Notes: generated by a model not told the origin, from the sequence alone. A DNA stretch of 64,000 bases from Hymenopellis radicata (GCA_015501595.1 JADNRX010000048.1:124001-188000), one strand, 5' to 3'. Shown: positions 1 to 12,157, counted from the stretch's first letter. A program made the numbers and translations.

Positions 1-325
1 CGTCAATGAAGTAGTGTACTTGAACTACACTGTAGTTTGAATTACTATTCTCATTAATGGTGGTTGCCTCTAGGCTACGAATTACCAAACAAATCGTATC
101 TGAAGTTGCACTCTGAACGGTAGCTGTGCCTGCACCATTAGCACAATTTAGTCGTTGCCCCACATTGACATCCCTTAAACCGAACCACATTAGTGCGTCA
201 AAAGGCCTGCACTATCATTAGCCTCGACATCTAAATCACAAAATGCGCCACGTAGCACCCCTACTCTACCACATCGTAAATCATAAACAAATCCATCCAT
301 CCATCAGTATCATCATTCATAAACT
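1..325. other. intergenic, nothing recognised
   Basis: This stretch lies downstream of the cho2 stop codon. I see no ORF of note, repeat or RNA gene in it. It probably holds the cho2 3' untranslated region. Confidence 0.5.
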
Positions 326-3300
326 CTAAACCGGGTCCACACTCTCCCCCAGCCCCGTCCCCAACACTTCCCTAGAAACCAAAATTCGCCTCGCCAACGC
401 GCCCAAATTCGCATCCGCCACAACCACCTCCGGCGCATACTCGACCCCAAACATCTCTTTTACCGCCAGACAAATCCGCTTCGCCTGCTTCTCGCTCCAG
501 AACGAAAAGTCGTCCGGGTCGCGCCCGTCCTCCGTGTGATGTTCCCCATTACCCTCAACGCTGGCAGCATCGGGAACGCTACCGTTCGCCACAACGGGCT
601 TGCACGACACAGGGATCAATGCCGGGTCAGAGTCCAAGCATAGCGGAACGACTTTCTTGAGGCCTTCCCGGACGGTCTGGAAGTCTAGCGTGGTAGGCTG
701 GTCAACTGAAAGCGGAAGATGTGAGTTACTCGAGCGGTAGAGAGGAAACATCCAAACGAACCATGAATCTCAATCGGTCCGTCCAGACTCATAACGTTGT
801 GCTTCCCGTCATGGTGGTAACGAATCTCGTACGTGCCACACATCCACGGGAGCGTGTTCCCTTTGAACACCACCGTACCTCCCACCTTGTTCTCCTTCCT
901 CCTCTCTTTGTGCTGCGTCTCATCCTCATCCCCGTCCCACCCAACGTGTACATCACCCTCCCACTCCGCGCCATAGACACCCTCCCACATCCCCATGGAG
1001 CTCGTCCTCGTTACCAAGTCGCTTTTATTCGCCCCCACCCTGTAAATCCCAATCCAATCTCTCCTTGAATGGTTCTTCGGGGCTTCCCATTTGACAGTAA
1101 TTGGCTCGCCAAGGTAGAAGCGACGTTTGCCGCCAGACACGCGCGCGGTGTACTTTGAGGCGTCGTACGAGTTGTTGGCGGAGACGCGGGTGATGACGAG
1201 CTTCTCACGCGACTGCTGGAGGAGCACCTTGGTGTCCTGGACAACGCCTTTGATACGTGGTCGGGCTATAACGAGTGCGCGTCAGAATCACATTTAGATG
1301 AAAAGGATGTCAACCCACATTTGCGCAGGAACTCTTCGACGACGTCGGCAGTTTCCTCGTACACCTTATCAAACGTGCCTTTAACTTCCCTCGCGACGCG
1401 CGGCGCCTCGAGCTTGCTTGTCACGTTCTTGATGACCTTGACAAACCCAGCCTCCTTCCTCAAAGAATCGCCATACAATTTCTGCATGTGCGGACTACAA
1501 AAACAATTCATCAGCCGCATTTCTTTCAGAGATCAAGGGATGAGACTTACTTTTCGACATTCCTCAAGAACCACCAATATCCGAGATGGCGCACGACAGC
1601 GACTGCAACTACCAAGCCACTTCCGCTCACAATTCCAAGACCAAACCATGCAGCCCCACCCATGATCTCGGGGTTGTTCAAAAACCTATAGATGCCCGAG
1701 TACTCGAGGTTCTTTGGGAACTCTTCCATGAAGAAGTCGCCGAAGAACCATCCAAACACGCCAAGCACCTCGTAACTTTCCATACTGGCCCACACATGAA
1801 GTGACACGGCAAGCGCACCAAGGACGTGGCGCAACAAAGCGTCCCCGACGAGCCATTGCGTAGGAACCTGGTAGGTCCGGTAGACAAGTCCAAGTAGTGA
1901 AACATAAGTCATCAAACTGCTGCCGTTGTATAGAACCTTCCAACTCGCAAATGCTTCCAGGACAGCACCTTTCTCCTCCGTCGAGGGATAGTGATAGTGC
2001 TTCATGTAATGCCGCACCAAATACTTGGACTCGCTCTGCGCCTGCAAGAGCAAACCAAGTCCGACATTGTGGAACAGGCACCAGACAAGTGCATGGAAGA
2101 AGTGGAAGGGCGCGGATCGAACAAGCAGCGTGAGCATGAGGCTGTACAACACGACGAGTACAATGAGCGCGTCGCTCGCCCGGAGAAGGTCGAGGTTTTT
2201 GAAGATGAGCAGGTCGCTCCGGAAATACTTGGTGAGTAGATCGTGCTGGGAGAGCGTAGTCTTTTTGCGAGGAGGAGCTTGAGATGGAATTTTGGAAGAG
2301 GACCCAGAACTGGACATGGAAAGGGTCGGTTTGTGGGTCGACGCCTTGGGCTTGACATTCTCGTAGCCAATTATGGTGGTCGTTTCCTCCACCTCTGTCT
2401 CGAGCTCCGTTTCCGTGGCAGTCTCGCCTTCGGTGACGGTGGGAGTGTCTTCTGGGGGTGCGCTGTTCTTTTTGGTCGCAGTCTGGAGAGGTGTGCGCTT
2501 GGCAATAGCCTTCTTCTGTCCGTACATCCTTTCGATATCTGAACCAGCGATTAGCAATGGTAATTACAATAGGCGTTCAACTCACGAGGGTTCTCGAATA
2601 GGATCAAAAAGGCGAACTGGCTGGCATGGGTAGCCAAGCTCACGAAAAGCACAGCATAGCTGCCGACGATCAAACTCAAGCCATAGTAGCCCACATACCC
2701 AACCGAGTACATGGGGTGCGGCGCGAGTTCAAAGACGCCGTCGAAGATAAGATTGCCACGTTGAAAGAAGACGTCGCCCCAGTACCAGCCATAGTCCTTG
2801 ACGACGTCGTGAGCCTCTTTTTTGACCCAAAAGTTGAAGAGGATGAGGATGATGCCAGCGACCCATCTATAAGTGACTGGTCAGCGCGATTTTAGATACC
2901 GGTAGTGGTTGAACACACCGGAACACGTGGATGGGGAACGCGAGATCGGTGGGCACGCGGAAGCAGGTGAATGCGAAGAGAGTGTACGCGAGAAAGTCAC
3001 TGCGCCAATTGATTAGCTAAGACTAGCGACATGGGAAAAACACACTTGACAAGGACAATGTCTACTGCCTGCCTGAAGAGAAGCCATGTGTTGTATTCCA
3101 AGGGCAGTTCCTATCGACTGTAAGCAGATCATGAACGGTGATAAGGCCGTTTACTCACGTCAAACTCGTAATCCTTCCCCATCTTGCCCACAAGCTGATC
3201 TCGAATCCACTGGCGTACACGTGGTCGTCTGTCCGCGTCAAGCCAGCCGCGCCTAGTAATCTCCTTGACCATCCAGCGCTTCTTGCTTTGCTTGGTAAGG

Positions 3301-3657
3301 ACCCAGCCGAGCCCGGCGTCGTATGCGGCGCGCCAAAACGCAAAGTAGCAGAGAAAGAAGATCCGGGCTATTTGCCGTGGCAACACAGCGAAGAGCACAA
3401 TCTGTGCAGCGAGCAGAGACAGATTGAGCATATCCAGGTGTGATTTGGGGTATGCCGGGTGGAAAAGCGCGGTCAGCACGTCGTGAGTCGTCGGCACGCG
3501 GAAAACTGGGCTTTTCTTAGCTGATAATCGCAGGAAAATTGGACAACTTACCTTCGCCGCTGGGTGTCTTGCCCCAAACGACATCGTCAGCGTTGTGCGC
3601 AGCGTCAGCGGGCGGGCTTTTGGGCGTCGGCTTACGATGCCTGACATTGTTGGCCAT
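326..3657 (-). CDS. cho2: phosphatidylethanolamine N-methyltransferase Cho2, 9 exons
   Basis: This gene encodes the fungal enzyme that starts methylation of phosphatidylethanolamine toward phosphatidylcholine, using S-adenosylmethionine in the ER membrane. Exons (minus strand) are 3552-3657, 3159-3505, 3046-3110, 2919-2999, 2586-2866, 1551-2538, 1319-1494, 762-1265 and 326-705. They join in frame to 976 codons, so 975 residues, the usual Cho2 size. Hallmarks are [18 protein letters not shown] near residue 40, two hydrophobic methyltransferase halves (the first ending [16 protein letters not shown] and FENPHIERMYG, the second ending [15 protein letters not shown]), and a C-terminal part containing [10 protein letters not shown]. 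The start ATG at 3657 directly precedes a hydrophilic N-terminus. Every phase closes and no frameshift is needed, which makes this the best-preserved gene in the window. The neighbouring accessory region starts just upstream. Confidence 0.95.
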
Positions 3658-4354
3658 GGTGGCGGGATGGAGGAAGTTAGGGCGGGGACGGGATTTTCTC
3701 CGAATATGGACGGGCCAATCGCAAGCAAACAATCGGTCCGATCGTTCCGCGGATCTTCCGCAGAATCGACCAAGCGCTTTACTGAACCTTCCAGGCCCCC
3801 ACTATAACGCATATATTCGACAGACTGTGTATTATGGCCCGTGAATATAGAACGACGGGAACTGTAGCGTATAATGAGAAGGTATAGGCAACAAAGACTT
3901 ACCTCGTCTGATCTAGAGTCCGTGTAGGCAACAAACGATAGAGACGCGTAACCGACGCGCGCACGCCTTCGACAAGTCTGGTCTTGCAGGTTTAGATCAG
4001 ATTCTCTCTGAGCGCAAGACTTCCCCATGCTCTCGCCTCGGCAGTCTGCTCCACCTTTCTGGACAATCCCCCGTATTCGTGCTATCGATGCGTAAGTCAC
4101 AAATTCCTTGCCTCATTGGTCATGGTACTCAAATCCAACTACAGTAACCTGCGATCTCATGACTTTACAAGCGCAATCGTTATGTAACGCCTGACCAAAC
4201 ATTGTCAACCCCAGATCCCACAGTCATGCTGAATAGAAAAAATAACCATCCTTCGGGAGAAACTTCACCAGAGTGCCTCGTGATTCCTGTCAAGATCTGA
4301 TAAGTGCTCATCACACTCGTTTACCAAGCCTCCACCTCCCCCACACCACGCACA
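3658..4354. other. intergenic between cho2 and trefoil gene A
   Basis: This is the upstream region of cho2 (minus) and of trefoil gene A (plus). The plausible promoter element for gene A is a TATA-like GATAAG at 4299-4304. I recognise no gene here. Confidence 0.4.
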
Positions 4355-4885
4355 ATGGCACCACTCGAAACCGGAACATACTCCATCACCAACGCCGGCT
4401 TCAAAAACTCCGCCGAGCTTGATGGCAACTACGGCACACCCGTCACCTGTAACGCCTACACGGACCGAGATTCATTCAAGGTGCCAGCTCTGGAGTCTTT
4501 GTACTGCATCGACTAACCGAGGCCACTACCGCCTCGAAAACAAAGGCGCCGCCAACAAAGTCTACAGCGGCGACCAAGCCCAGGTCAATGCAGAGGTTAC
4601 TGCGCGCCCACAAGACCAGGAGTGGGCTATCGAGGGGACTAATACCGGAACGTACACGTCAGTGTCCCCTTCTGCGTGCTGCTTTCGTGTTGATTGATCG
4701 CATTTGCAGGATCAGTACTATCGGGACGTTGAATAAATGGAGGCTGGACAATGGAGACGCCGACTGTCCTGTACGTCTCATCTGCGGCATATTCAGGACT
4801 CAATGTGATTTTTGACGGATTGTAGGTGACCTTGAGCGCCAAGAGCGATGTTAGGTCGCAGTGGCGTTTCGTCAGGAGACATTGA
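4355..4885 (+). pseudogene. small beta-trefoil (I66/ricin-B-like) gene A, acceptor deleted
   Basis: It belongs to the same family as the genes at 8307 and 12201: an N-terminus starting MAPLETGTYSITN, then VYSGDQAQ, QDQEWAIE, a TISTIGTLNKW exon and a VTLSAKSD...W end. These resemble agaric beta-trefoil protease inhibitors or lectins of the I66 (cospin) type. Exon 1 is 4355-4480. In the intact paralogue at 8307, intron 1 ends at ...AATAG and the next exon starts TGGACTGTCACCAAG. Here the sequence passes from the branch-like gactaacc straight to GGCCACTACCGC. About 35 bases holding the 3' splice site and the conserved Trp segment are missing. The only AG left (near 4521) gives the wrong frame. 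The later exons (about 4711-4770 and 4828-4885) still look normal. A non-functional or alternatively spliced copy is likely. Confidence 0.6.
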
Positions 4886-5383
4886 ATGTTTTCTACATGG
4901 TTGCTGAGTTTTCTGTTTTCTTGTATTTACTCGCCCGATGACCATTCTTCAATCTGCAACGGTTTCGACCCAGCGCGAAGATCTGTCATAACAATCTCGG
5001 TCAGAACTTATCATACAGAAACATAAGTATCAAGCCCCATCTTTCGGCCAAATCCACCACCACGCTTGGAACTCTCCGTTCTGACCATACGTCCCCGCCA
5101 TCCCAGTCAGCGTCATCGTTCCAACCCAATTCCGGGTGAGCCCATGATCATACGAATGTATATACTCCCCAGTACGAGAACCGAACTGGAGTGGGCCATA
5201 TCCATTCCACGGGATGCGCGCGAGAGTGAAGAACATGGGAGGATCAATATGTGCGCCGCGGTGGCAGATGGCAGGGTATGTAAGTTGTGTAACTAATCGA
5301 CTACCGACGCGCCGTTCAGTGCTCTCACTCGATGGGGGTTTCAAGTAGAACTTCAATTGCAATTTTTACAAAGCTGCGTCAAA
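4886..5383 (-). other. spacer with one unidentified minus-strand ORF
   Basis: A 110-codon ORF on the minus strand (5030-5362) ends in a tryptophan-rich tail (FQAWWWIWPKDGA). I do not recognise it. It sits directly downstream of the Mug135-like gene, but no in-frame splice joins the two. It may be a fragment of another gene. Confidence 0.25.
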
Positions 5384-6480
5384 TTAGGCACCGAGGCTTA
5401 GACTCACAAAGCGGCGCCGCCCAATAGCCGCAGCAATCGCTACTATCCGGTCGATTACTGTGGTCGGACCAGCATCAAGGACTGGCTGATGCGGAAAGTA
5501 GCCTTTATAGTATCCATAGGACTCCGCCAGAGTGAGTGCTTGAAGGTCAGCAGTGTTGGTAAGAGGAGGAAGCATGAAATTGCCCTGTATTGATGAAGTC
5601 AGACACACTCACTCGTGCGGGTACGACATACCTGGCCTGGAACAGCAACAATTGCTCCCCAAGGCCTGCGCCCATCGGGAAACGCGACCTCATAAAACGG
5701 ACCGTCATCGCCAAGTTTCGAGTTTCGGTCCTAAATCATAATGGCTTTGATGAATGGCGGGGAGAGGTGATCAGGACAACGTACTTTGCTATCCTGTGTG
5801 GCAACATCGTGTGTTAATGCGGTAATCTCAGGACGCCGCCCAATAGCCGCAGCAATCGCTACTATCCGATCGGCTAATGTGGTCGGACCAGCATCAAGGA
5901 CTGGCTGATTCGGAAAGTAGCCTTTATAGTATCCATAGGACTCCGCCAGAGTGAGTGCTTGAAGGTCAGCAGTGTTGGTAAGAGCAGGAAGCATGAAATT
6001 GCCCTGTAATCAAGTCAGACACACTCACTCGTGCGGGTACGACATACCTGGCCTGGAACAGCAACAATTGCTCCCCATGGCCTGCGCCCATCCGGAAACG
6101 CGACCTCGTAAAACGGACCATCATCGCCAAGTTTCGAGTTTCGGTCCTGAACGGCTGTGATGAACGGTGGAAGAGGAGATAAAGACAAACGTACTTTGCC
6201 ATCCTGAACGAGTAGTGTGGCAACATCGTGTTTTAATGCGGTAAGATCGCCTCGCACGCGAGTGACGAATGGTTGGAACTGTTGGGCGTTCCAAGCCTTG
6301 AACCAGGGAGCTACGCAGGCTAGTCAGAACCGTCTATGAAGAGGCTATGAACGTACGAGCTCCGGCAAGCTCCAGAGACTGAACATTTTGAGTGGTAGGC
6401 GGCTGTTGGGGAGGTGGCGGAAGTCTGAGTCTGCCGTTGTGGTGCGTAGCCTGCATAAGGTCACTGAACATCGTGGCCAT
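5384..6480 (-). CDS. Mug135-like protein with duplicated C-terminal module, 6 exons
   Basis: The exons are 6357-6480, 6195-6310, 6048-6146, 5785-6003, 5632-5730 and 5384-5584. All phases close and give 286 codons (285 residues). The start MATMFSDLMQATHHNG leads to a proline-rich stretch, PWFKAWNAQQFQPF, then the module YEVAFPDGRRPW - PALTNTADLQAL - YYKGYFPNQP - IVAIAAAIG. This pattern resembles the Mug135 C-terminal domain of basidiomycete proteins; the biochemical function is unknown. The module occurs twice. After the first AAIGRR the frame enters a shortened copy of exon 2 (PEITALTHDVATQDSK), then repeats exons 3 and 4. The in-frame junction suggests the longer protein may be made. A truncated relative lies at 16266. 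Confidence 0.65.
5413..6250. repeat. tandem duplication of a 419-bp exon-intron block
   Basis: The segment starting near 5421 repeats at 5840 with an offset of 419 bp. It contains part of exon 2, an intron, exon 3, an intron and exon 4 of the Mug135-like gene. The copies differ by scattered substitutions and a few small indels, mostly in introns, so the duplication is not brand new. Both copies keep their open frames and splice sites. Confidence 0.9.
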
Positions 6481-6553
6481 TGTGATTGTTGGAGGTGAAG
6501 ATGCGAATGGCACGTGCTCCTGTCAAATCCCGTCGATCATGAGACAAACATAA

Positions 6554-7224
6554 TCAACCAGTATCCTCTTTGACCAGCTCCCACGACCCCACCGCTGTAG
6601 CCACCGAAGCCGACCCCGCCGACGTGCACAATCCTGAGCGGGCCCACCAGCTCCGCTCATCGTTGGCTTTGTCGACAGAGTTTGACCTGTGTCGGTTGGT
6701 GAGCACCATCGTAGGTAGAAAAATGAGAGAAGGAACGTACGGGGGTATCAAGCTCGCCGCCAGAACGGCTCGTATCCGTGGAGGAGATACCAAGAAGGTC
6801 ATTTCAGCGATATGATGCGCCGACCACTGATATTTCTGACCGGTAACGAGGGGGATCAGCGTGCGCCACGTGAAGGTGCCAGTACTGTTATGCCCTTTTA
6901 CATCGTCTCCAGCCTTTGTACCGTAACCTGCGTAGGCGAGGGATCCGAACTCGGTGTTTTGGAACTTGGAGCGACCGTGGTCGGCTCCGTTAATAGACCA
7001 AATGACTCATGAGGTTCTTAGTGAGAGTCTAGTAATGACCATGCGAACATGATGAACTGTCCTTTCGCGTTCCAAGAGCTGTACGTGAGGGCAATAAGGG
7101 AGGAACGCTCGCGTGGTTCTGTCAGTGCAGCGACGTTCCGCTGGCGGAAGTTGACGATAACATAGTGCCCATCAGGAAGGATTTCCTCCTTGTAGTTCAA
7201 GTTTTTCGGGGATGAAACGTGCAA
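6554..7224 (-). pseudogene. possible ricin-B-like beta-trefoil relic
   Basis: On the minus strand an ORF at 7018-7224 contains LPDGHYVIVNFRQRNVAAL, which looks like the opening strand pair of a ricin-B-type beta-trefoil. Further along (about 6830-6975) a second stretch includes INGADHGRSKFQNTEFGSLA and STGTFTWRTL. I could not connect them into one spliced frame with a clear start and end. This is a tentative call on a probably degenerate lectin-like gene. Confidence 0.3.
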
Positions 7225-8257
7225 AGCAGACTAAATAGACCGATCCCGTGGTAAATTTCCGTGAATGTCAAGCTGAGGAATGGCGAAGATTCCATCTGAG
7301 GGTATTGGAGCATGGGATGAGACCGGCCGTAAGAACCTCCGAGTGCTGTGAAAGTAGAGATACGCTAATAATTTCATCATCGTCAACCGTGAGAACTTGG
7401 GACACGTGGTCGTCCCTCAACTCTCTTTCCAACCTCCAGCTTGTCTCAAAAAGAGCCAGGACGCGTTCCATTCGACAGCATTCGCCGTGAACTACAGACT
7501 ATCCTCTAGCTTGCAGTAATCTCCTAAATTAAATGACGCTGATCACCTGGCTGCGGCGTCTCCCCGCATGCATCCTGTTCATATCAAAACAATTGGAAGT
7601 CGGTACTCCTTCGAGCTAGCTCAGGCGATATCTTTATGGCGAGTCCGAAGGTCCTCTTTTAGAGAGTCTCAGGGCTCAGCGTGTCTTCATTCTGGTTTTC
7701 TTCTTCGACAAGTCTTCATTCTGGCTGTCACTAGCGCGCTGTTTTCCGCAGGTCCTGTTCTCCGGATTAAATTGGCTCCCTGCACCTGACAGGATTTTGT
7801 CTTGGATCTCCTTGCCCTGCGCGCTCTATGCTGGCGATGTACCGTTGCCCACGAATTTAGTAACAGTTGCTATACGATGTCGGAGTGAAAGTTGAGCGAT
7901 GATGGGCTGCGGTCTATTGCGTTGTCTTCCGTCATACTCGTCAGCCCCCTGAGTATTACTTCCTGGCCACTTCCACGTATTGAAATGCACCCGACGAACC
8001 GCGGTAGACGGGTATGTCCAAACGCCTGTAATTTCAGAAACATTGACGCGTCATTTCTCTTCATAGGTTCTTTGCACCTTCCTTCTAGGTCTTTGCTGCT
8101 GTCAGAATGACTGTCTTCGAAAGTTTGTATCCGTGCGACAGGCCCTGCACAGACTTCGTCAAAGCACACCATCGATCCGGACTTTCATCTTTCCATGAGC
8201 AAACAAATGCAAACGTCGACCGCCACCCTTAGCCTTCATTCAGGACTCTTGAAAACG
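7225..8257. other. no recognisable gene
   Basis: Only short overlapping ORFs are present and none has a family signature. The last few hundred bases are presumably the upstream region of trefoil gene B. Confidence 0.35.
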
Positions 8258-8263
8258 TATAAA
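8258..8263 (+). promoter_or_regulatory. TATA box of trefoil gene B
   Basis: TATAAA begins 49 bp before the ATG of gene B. Trefoil gene C has TATAAA at exactly the same distance, and the split gene D has TATAAG at 47 bp, so the position is conserved among paralogues. Confidence 0.7.
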
Positions 8264-8306
8264 GGTAGCCATCTAACCATTCGATTCTTCATCCCACAAA
8301 GATACA

Positions 8307-8876
8307 ATGGCACCTATCGAAACCGGAGTCTACTCTATCACCAACGTTGGCCGTCAGCGAGCCGCCCAGCTCACGAATGGCAACTTGGGCACGCCCGTCA
8401 CCATCGCGTACTACGCGGACCAGGATTCATTCAAGGTGGGATCCTTCGTGTTTCTCATAGGACTGTTGGAACTAACTGCACCTCTGAATAGTGGACTGTC
8501 ACCAAGAAACGCGACGGCATCTACCGCATCGAGAACAAAGGTGCCGCTCGCAAGGTCTACACTGGCGACCAAGCTCAGCCCGGCACGGAAGTTACCGCCC
8601 GCACCCAGGATCAAGAGTGGGCCATCGCGGAGATCAACGATGGAACCTACACGTAGGTGCTCATCTCTTACTGCGAGTACTGGTATTCATCCGCTACAAT
8701 ATCCAGGATCAGTACGACTGGAACCTTGGTCAACTGGCGCTGCGACTCTGGCGATGACGCCAGCTCGGTATGTCTATTCTGGTGCGCATGTACTCAATTA
8801 ACGAACTACTTGGAAGGTCACTTTGAGCCACCAAGCCGACAATAACGCGACTTGGTCTTTCGCCAAGCAGCACTAA
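8307..8876 (+). CDS. small beta-trefoil protein B (I66/ricin-B-like), 4 exons
   Basis: The exons are 8307-8435, 8492-8652, 8707-8767 and 8817-8876, giving 136 residues with all phases closed. There is no signal peptide, and the protein starts MAPIETGVYSITNVG. The repeated pattern of an aromatic-Ile-x-Asn strand (YSITN, YRIEN, YTIST) followed by a Trp-containing strand (WTVTKK, QEWAI, ATWSF) is what a beta-trefoil of three repeats shows. Agaric proteins of this size and pattern include I66 protease inhibitors (cospin type) and ricin-B-like lectins involved in defence. Whether this one inhibits a protease or binds sugar cannot be told from sequence. It is the intact reference copy for the family here: gene A has lost a splice site, and gene D is split by a transposon. 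Confidence 0.75.
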
Positions 8877-9136
8877 ATGTGTTCTCTCCCCGGACGTCCT
8901 CTAACAATGTTTGATTACTCGTAAAGGCAGCATGAAAGGTTGATTTTCTCAGGCGAGAGCAGTGGAATGACAGTTGATGGGTGTAGGTTACCTTGTTGAT
9001 ACTCGTGATGTTTTTCTGTTTGTTATGCCATTTTAGTTTTTACTTTTCAATGCGGTCTTCAGAGTCGGAATTCTGAACAGGCGGTATTCTCGAGGATCAT
9101 GTATCCGAGTCGTCTTGACAAGCAATCACCTCCCTC

Positions 9137-9330
9137 GGTTCTCGAGCTGTAAGGTTCCGGTGGTGCCGATCCTGTACGGAAATTCAACCTAAAGGACACT
9201 AATAAACGAGAAAAGAACCTACGTGTACGTGCCGTCGTTGGTCTCCGCGATGACCCACTCTTGGTCCTGTGTGCACACAGTCACGGTGACTTCCGTGCCG
9301 GGCTGAGCTTCATCGCCCGCATATTTCCCT
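9137..9330 (-). pseudogene. beta-trefoil relic (parts of exons 2 and 3)
   Basis: The minus strand reads DEAQPGTEVT, QDQEWVIAETNDGTYT, a splice donor and then IGTTGTLQLEN. These match the second and third exons of trefoil gene B. The first exon and the final exon are not seen nearby. This is a truncated copy lying opposite to its intact neighbour. Confidence 0.7.
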
Positions 9331-9602
9331 ATACTCGAGCTCAGCAGAGTCTTTTCTTCAACTACTATCTTACTCGGAAGGAATCGCCCCTCGAAACTGG
9401 ACTCTACTTTCAGAAGACTACAAGAACTTTCTGTCCTTGATCATACATTTGATAGACAACAAAACAGTTTATTTTGAATTATCAACGCAACCATCATCAA
9501 ATCCCAAGAAGAGCTTCTAGCCCGAGTCGACAAGACGAAGGTACCTAGACAAGGCTGGGACACCAACCAGCCTATCCAAGGATATTCTGACCTATGGAGC
9601 AG

Positions 9603-11143
9603 TCAGACAATATAACCAGAAACAAATGTTGACCGACCATTGATCTGAATTTCGACGATAGGAGGAGACAAGTGAATAAGCGCTGTCAAAGCGTCGAATC
9701 GAGGCAAAGACTCCGATAACATGGGTACGCGATTGTCTTCGTCCTCGACCGCTTGTGGAGGACAGCTGCCAAGTTGAACAGGTGAGTCGGTAAAACAGTA
9801 TATTCCGAGACGCTTCAGAGAACCGATGCGAGACTGGACAACGTCCAACATCTTGCCTAGGGTCTGCATGTGGGGTCGGGCATAGCGTCGGCGTGCGCCG
9901 ATGATGATAACTGCGTCCTTCAGGTCCGGAAAGATCCTGCGGCGTGGTGTGACGAACAATGCCCCGACAAACTCGGAAATGCATGTACGCACGGCCGCAT
10001 CGACAAAGTAAGGGCCATCGATGTTCCTGTAATCCAGTGTTAAGGAGTTTAACGTCGTAAGTGCCGCCACCAACGCAGCATCGCTGGACATCCACATGCC
10101 AGCGATCGTGCACTCCGTTATCACGAGCGTCGTGATGAAGCAGCCCGAACGATGAATAAACGCCAAAAGGCTTGCACTATGCATCAGGTTCCACTCATCC
10201 CCTTCTACATGCGAAGCTAGTGGGGCTTCCAGCAGATCCAATACGTCGCAACGCGCGGTAATGATGGATGTTACACTTTTGTGCAGGATTGGGAGTTTGG
10301 CTTCGTCAGGATGATGATGTCGGAGGGGATGTTCGTTGGCAGCCGTACACTGACAAAGTCAGAGCACGTAAACTCGAGGTGCTGCAAGCAGACGGCATCC
10401 ATGAGAGTCCATAAAATGGAGATGTGCTGCATCAGGTCCACAGAAGAACCGTCTCGCCATGTCAAACTACGAAGACCTGAAGAAGGAATGCTCAAGGGAC
10501 GCTCAAATGTGCGATCATCCTCAAGGCTGGTGAGATTATGGGCGTCGGAAAATATAGCCAGGCAATCCTCTGGAATATTCCTATCCAGTATGCCATGAAG
10601 AGAGAGCGCCGCTAAGCCCATCAAATTGCCACGTAGTTGCGACAGGACATTTGTCGCGGGCTGAAGGCACTGCACATTTAGCGTCAGCGACCTCCATCGT
10701 CTCGAGGACGACAAGAGCAGGGAGAGGACGTTATCAAGAATCGCACTGCTTTGAATTACAGCGTCCCGATCCGAGTACGTCCATTCAAGAAGGAGTTCGA
10801 CGTTAAGGAGGAAGTTTTTAGAGTGGTGGATTGCTGCCTCGAGAGCGACATTCTGCTCCAAGGTCACTTGCCTCGAGAAGTAGTACCGGATGTCGGTCCA
10901 GAGCGTCGGAAAATCATCAACAATATGTCGCCAACGACGGCAGACGCGTCTCAGTATAGAGCGTATCTGTTTCCATGGTCGGTGATCTTCGTGTCTGCTA
11001 ATGATGCATGGCGTAGACGCGTTGCAACATTGGGCGAACAAGGCCACAAGAATTTCGGTGGGGAAATCTTCGACAGAAACGGAATGGGGTGAGGAAGTGG
11101 CGGTCGGATCCGGTAGGCAATTCATTTCGACATCGTTCTCCAT
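9603..11143 (-). CDS. F-box protein, 2 exons
   Basis: Exon 1 is 10351-11143, a 50-nt intron spans 10301-10350, and exon 2 is 9603-10300, giving 496 residues in frame. An F-box follows a short N-terminus: VEDFPTEILVALFAQC ... RRVCRRWRHIVDDFPTLWTDI. The long remainder has the leucine-spaced pattern seen in agaric F-box proteins with degenerate leucine-rich repeats, including DVLDLLEAPL just after the intron. F-box proteins recruit targets to SCF ubiquitin ligases through Skp1. The target cannot be guessed. I chose the ATG at 11143 because it places the F-box about 25 residues in; an upstream in-frame ATG at 11299 is also possible. Confidence 0.8.
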
Positions 11144-12151
11144 TGCGAGAAGCGACGAACTTTCTGTGGATGGAACATTAGAGAAAATAGCAGCATAGAT
11201 CGCAGTGGGGGGCATACCTTTCCAAATATCCGCTCGAATAAGAATTGGTGTCCTCAGTGGAGTCGACAAAATAGTCGATCCAGTGAGCCCGGGATTCACT
11301 TAAAAATTTTCAGCTACAGCCAACATCAGAAAAAGAGCGTGTATGTGTTCTTCTTACCGTGTCTTTCTTGGGACTTGGAAGGGCACGACGAAGAAGTTTT
11401 TTAGAAGCAATCAGTTCAAACGTAAGTGGCGGTCGAATGGACGACCAAGGACGTTTCCCAGGGCAACGGCCGGTTCCACGTGTATAGCAGGCATTGAATG
11501 CTGACCGTGAATGGGCTGTGAGCGTACTACATGTCCTTTCGGAATCGTAGTATACATCCTGAAGGAATGAAGACAAGCCACACTTTCAGTGAGCCGGCCC
11601 TAATGTACGCCACGTGGTCGTGATCCTGCTCCCAACCTCAGTCGTCTTTTGGTCGTCTTCCACCTCCGCTGTCAAGTTCAAGATACATAAATTCTTCAAC
11701 ACGGTCGGTAATTTAATCTGATTTTAACCGTCTGTATATGATAGGCAGCGCCAAACATGGTCCCCAATCCCCATTGGGCGCTCAAGGTGGCGCCAGTACA
11801 ATTGAAGCTACATATCTGATTTATCGTGGACATTTCTTCAGATACCTCAGGTCTTGTGTCGTGGTCGACTCTCTTTCTGTCCGGAGATACATTAACGTCG
11901 TTCCATCTCCTAAGGGCGTCCATTCTAGCTGCCATCTCCGGTCTCTGATCCTGTTGAATGAATGATCAGCTATGAGCGCCAAGGCCTACAAATTAAGTAT
12001 ATATCCTGTTTTGCATCGTCCTTCTTGTGACGTCCCGCTAGCGCCTGGAATAGCTATAGAAGTGGAACGCATTCGGCACCAATCCGGCCTTGCATCTTTC
12101 CGTCATCAAGCATGTTCAAATATTCTTACCCCACCTGTCGTAGCCTCGCAA
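11144..12151. other. intergenic; weak copy of repeat seen near 37.5 kb
   Basis: About 11497-11640 contains a phrase (gctgaccgtgaatgg, later cgtgatcctgctc) that recurs at about 37485-37640, upstream of the LINE relic. From about 11800 the sequence is homologous to 38530 onward, the start of the duplicated trefoil plus cysteine-rich block. I see no gene. Confidence 0.4.
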
Positions 12152-12157
12152 TATAAA
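12152..12157 (+). promoter_or_regulatory. TATA box of trefoil gene C
   Basis: TATAAA lies 49 bp upstream of the ATG at 12201, the same spacing as in gene B. Confidence 0.7.

Noticed and set aside
721..1068. Plus-strand ORFs over 326-3657
   Set aside because: They are antisense to well-supported cho2 exons.
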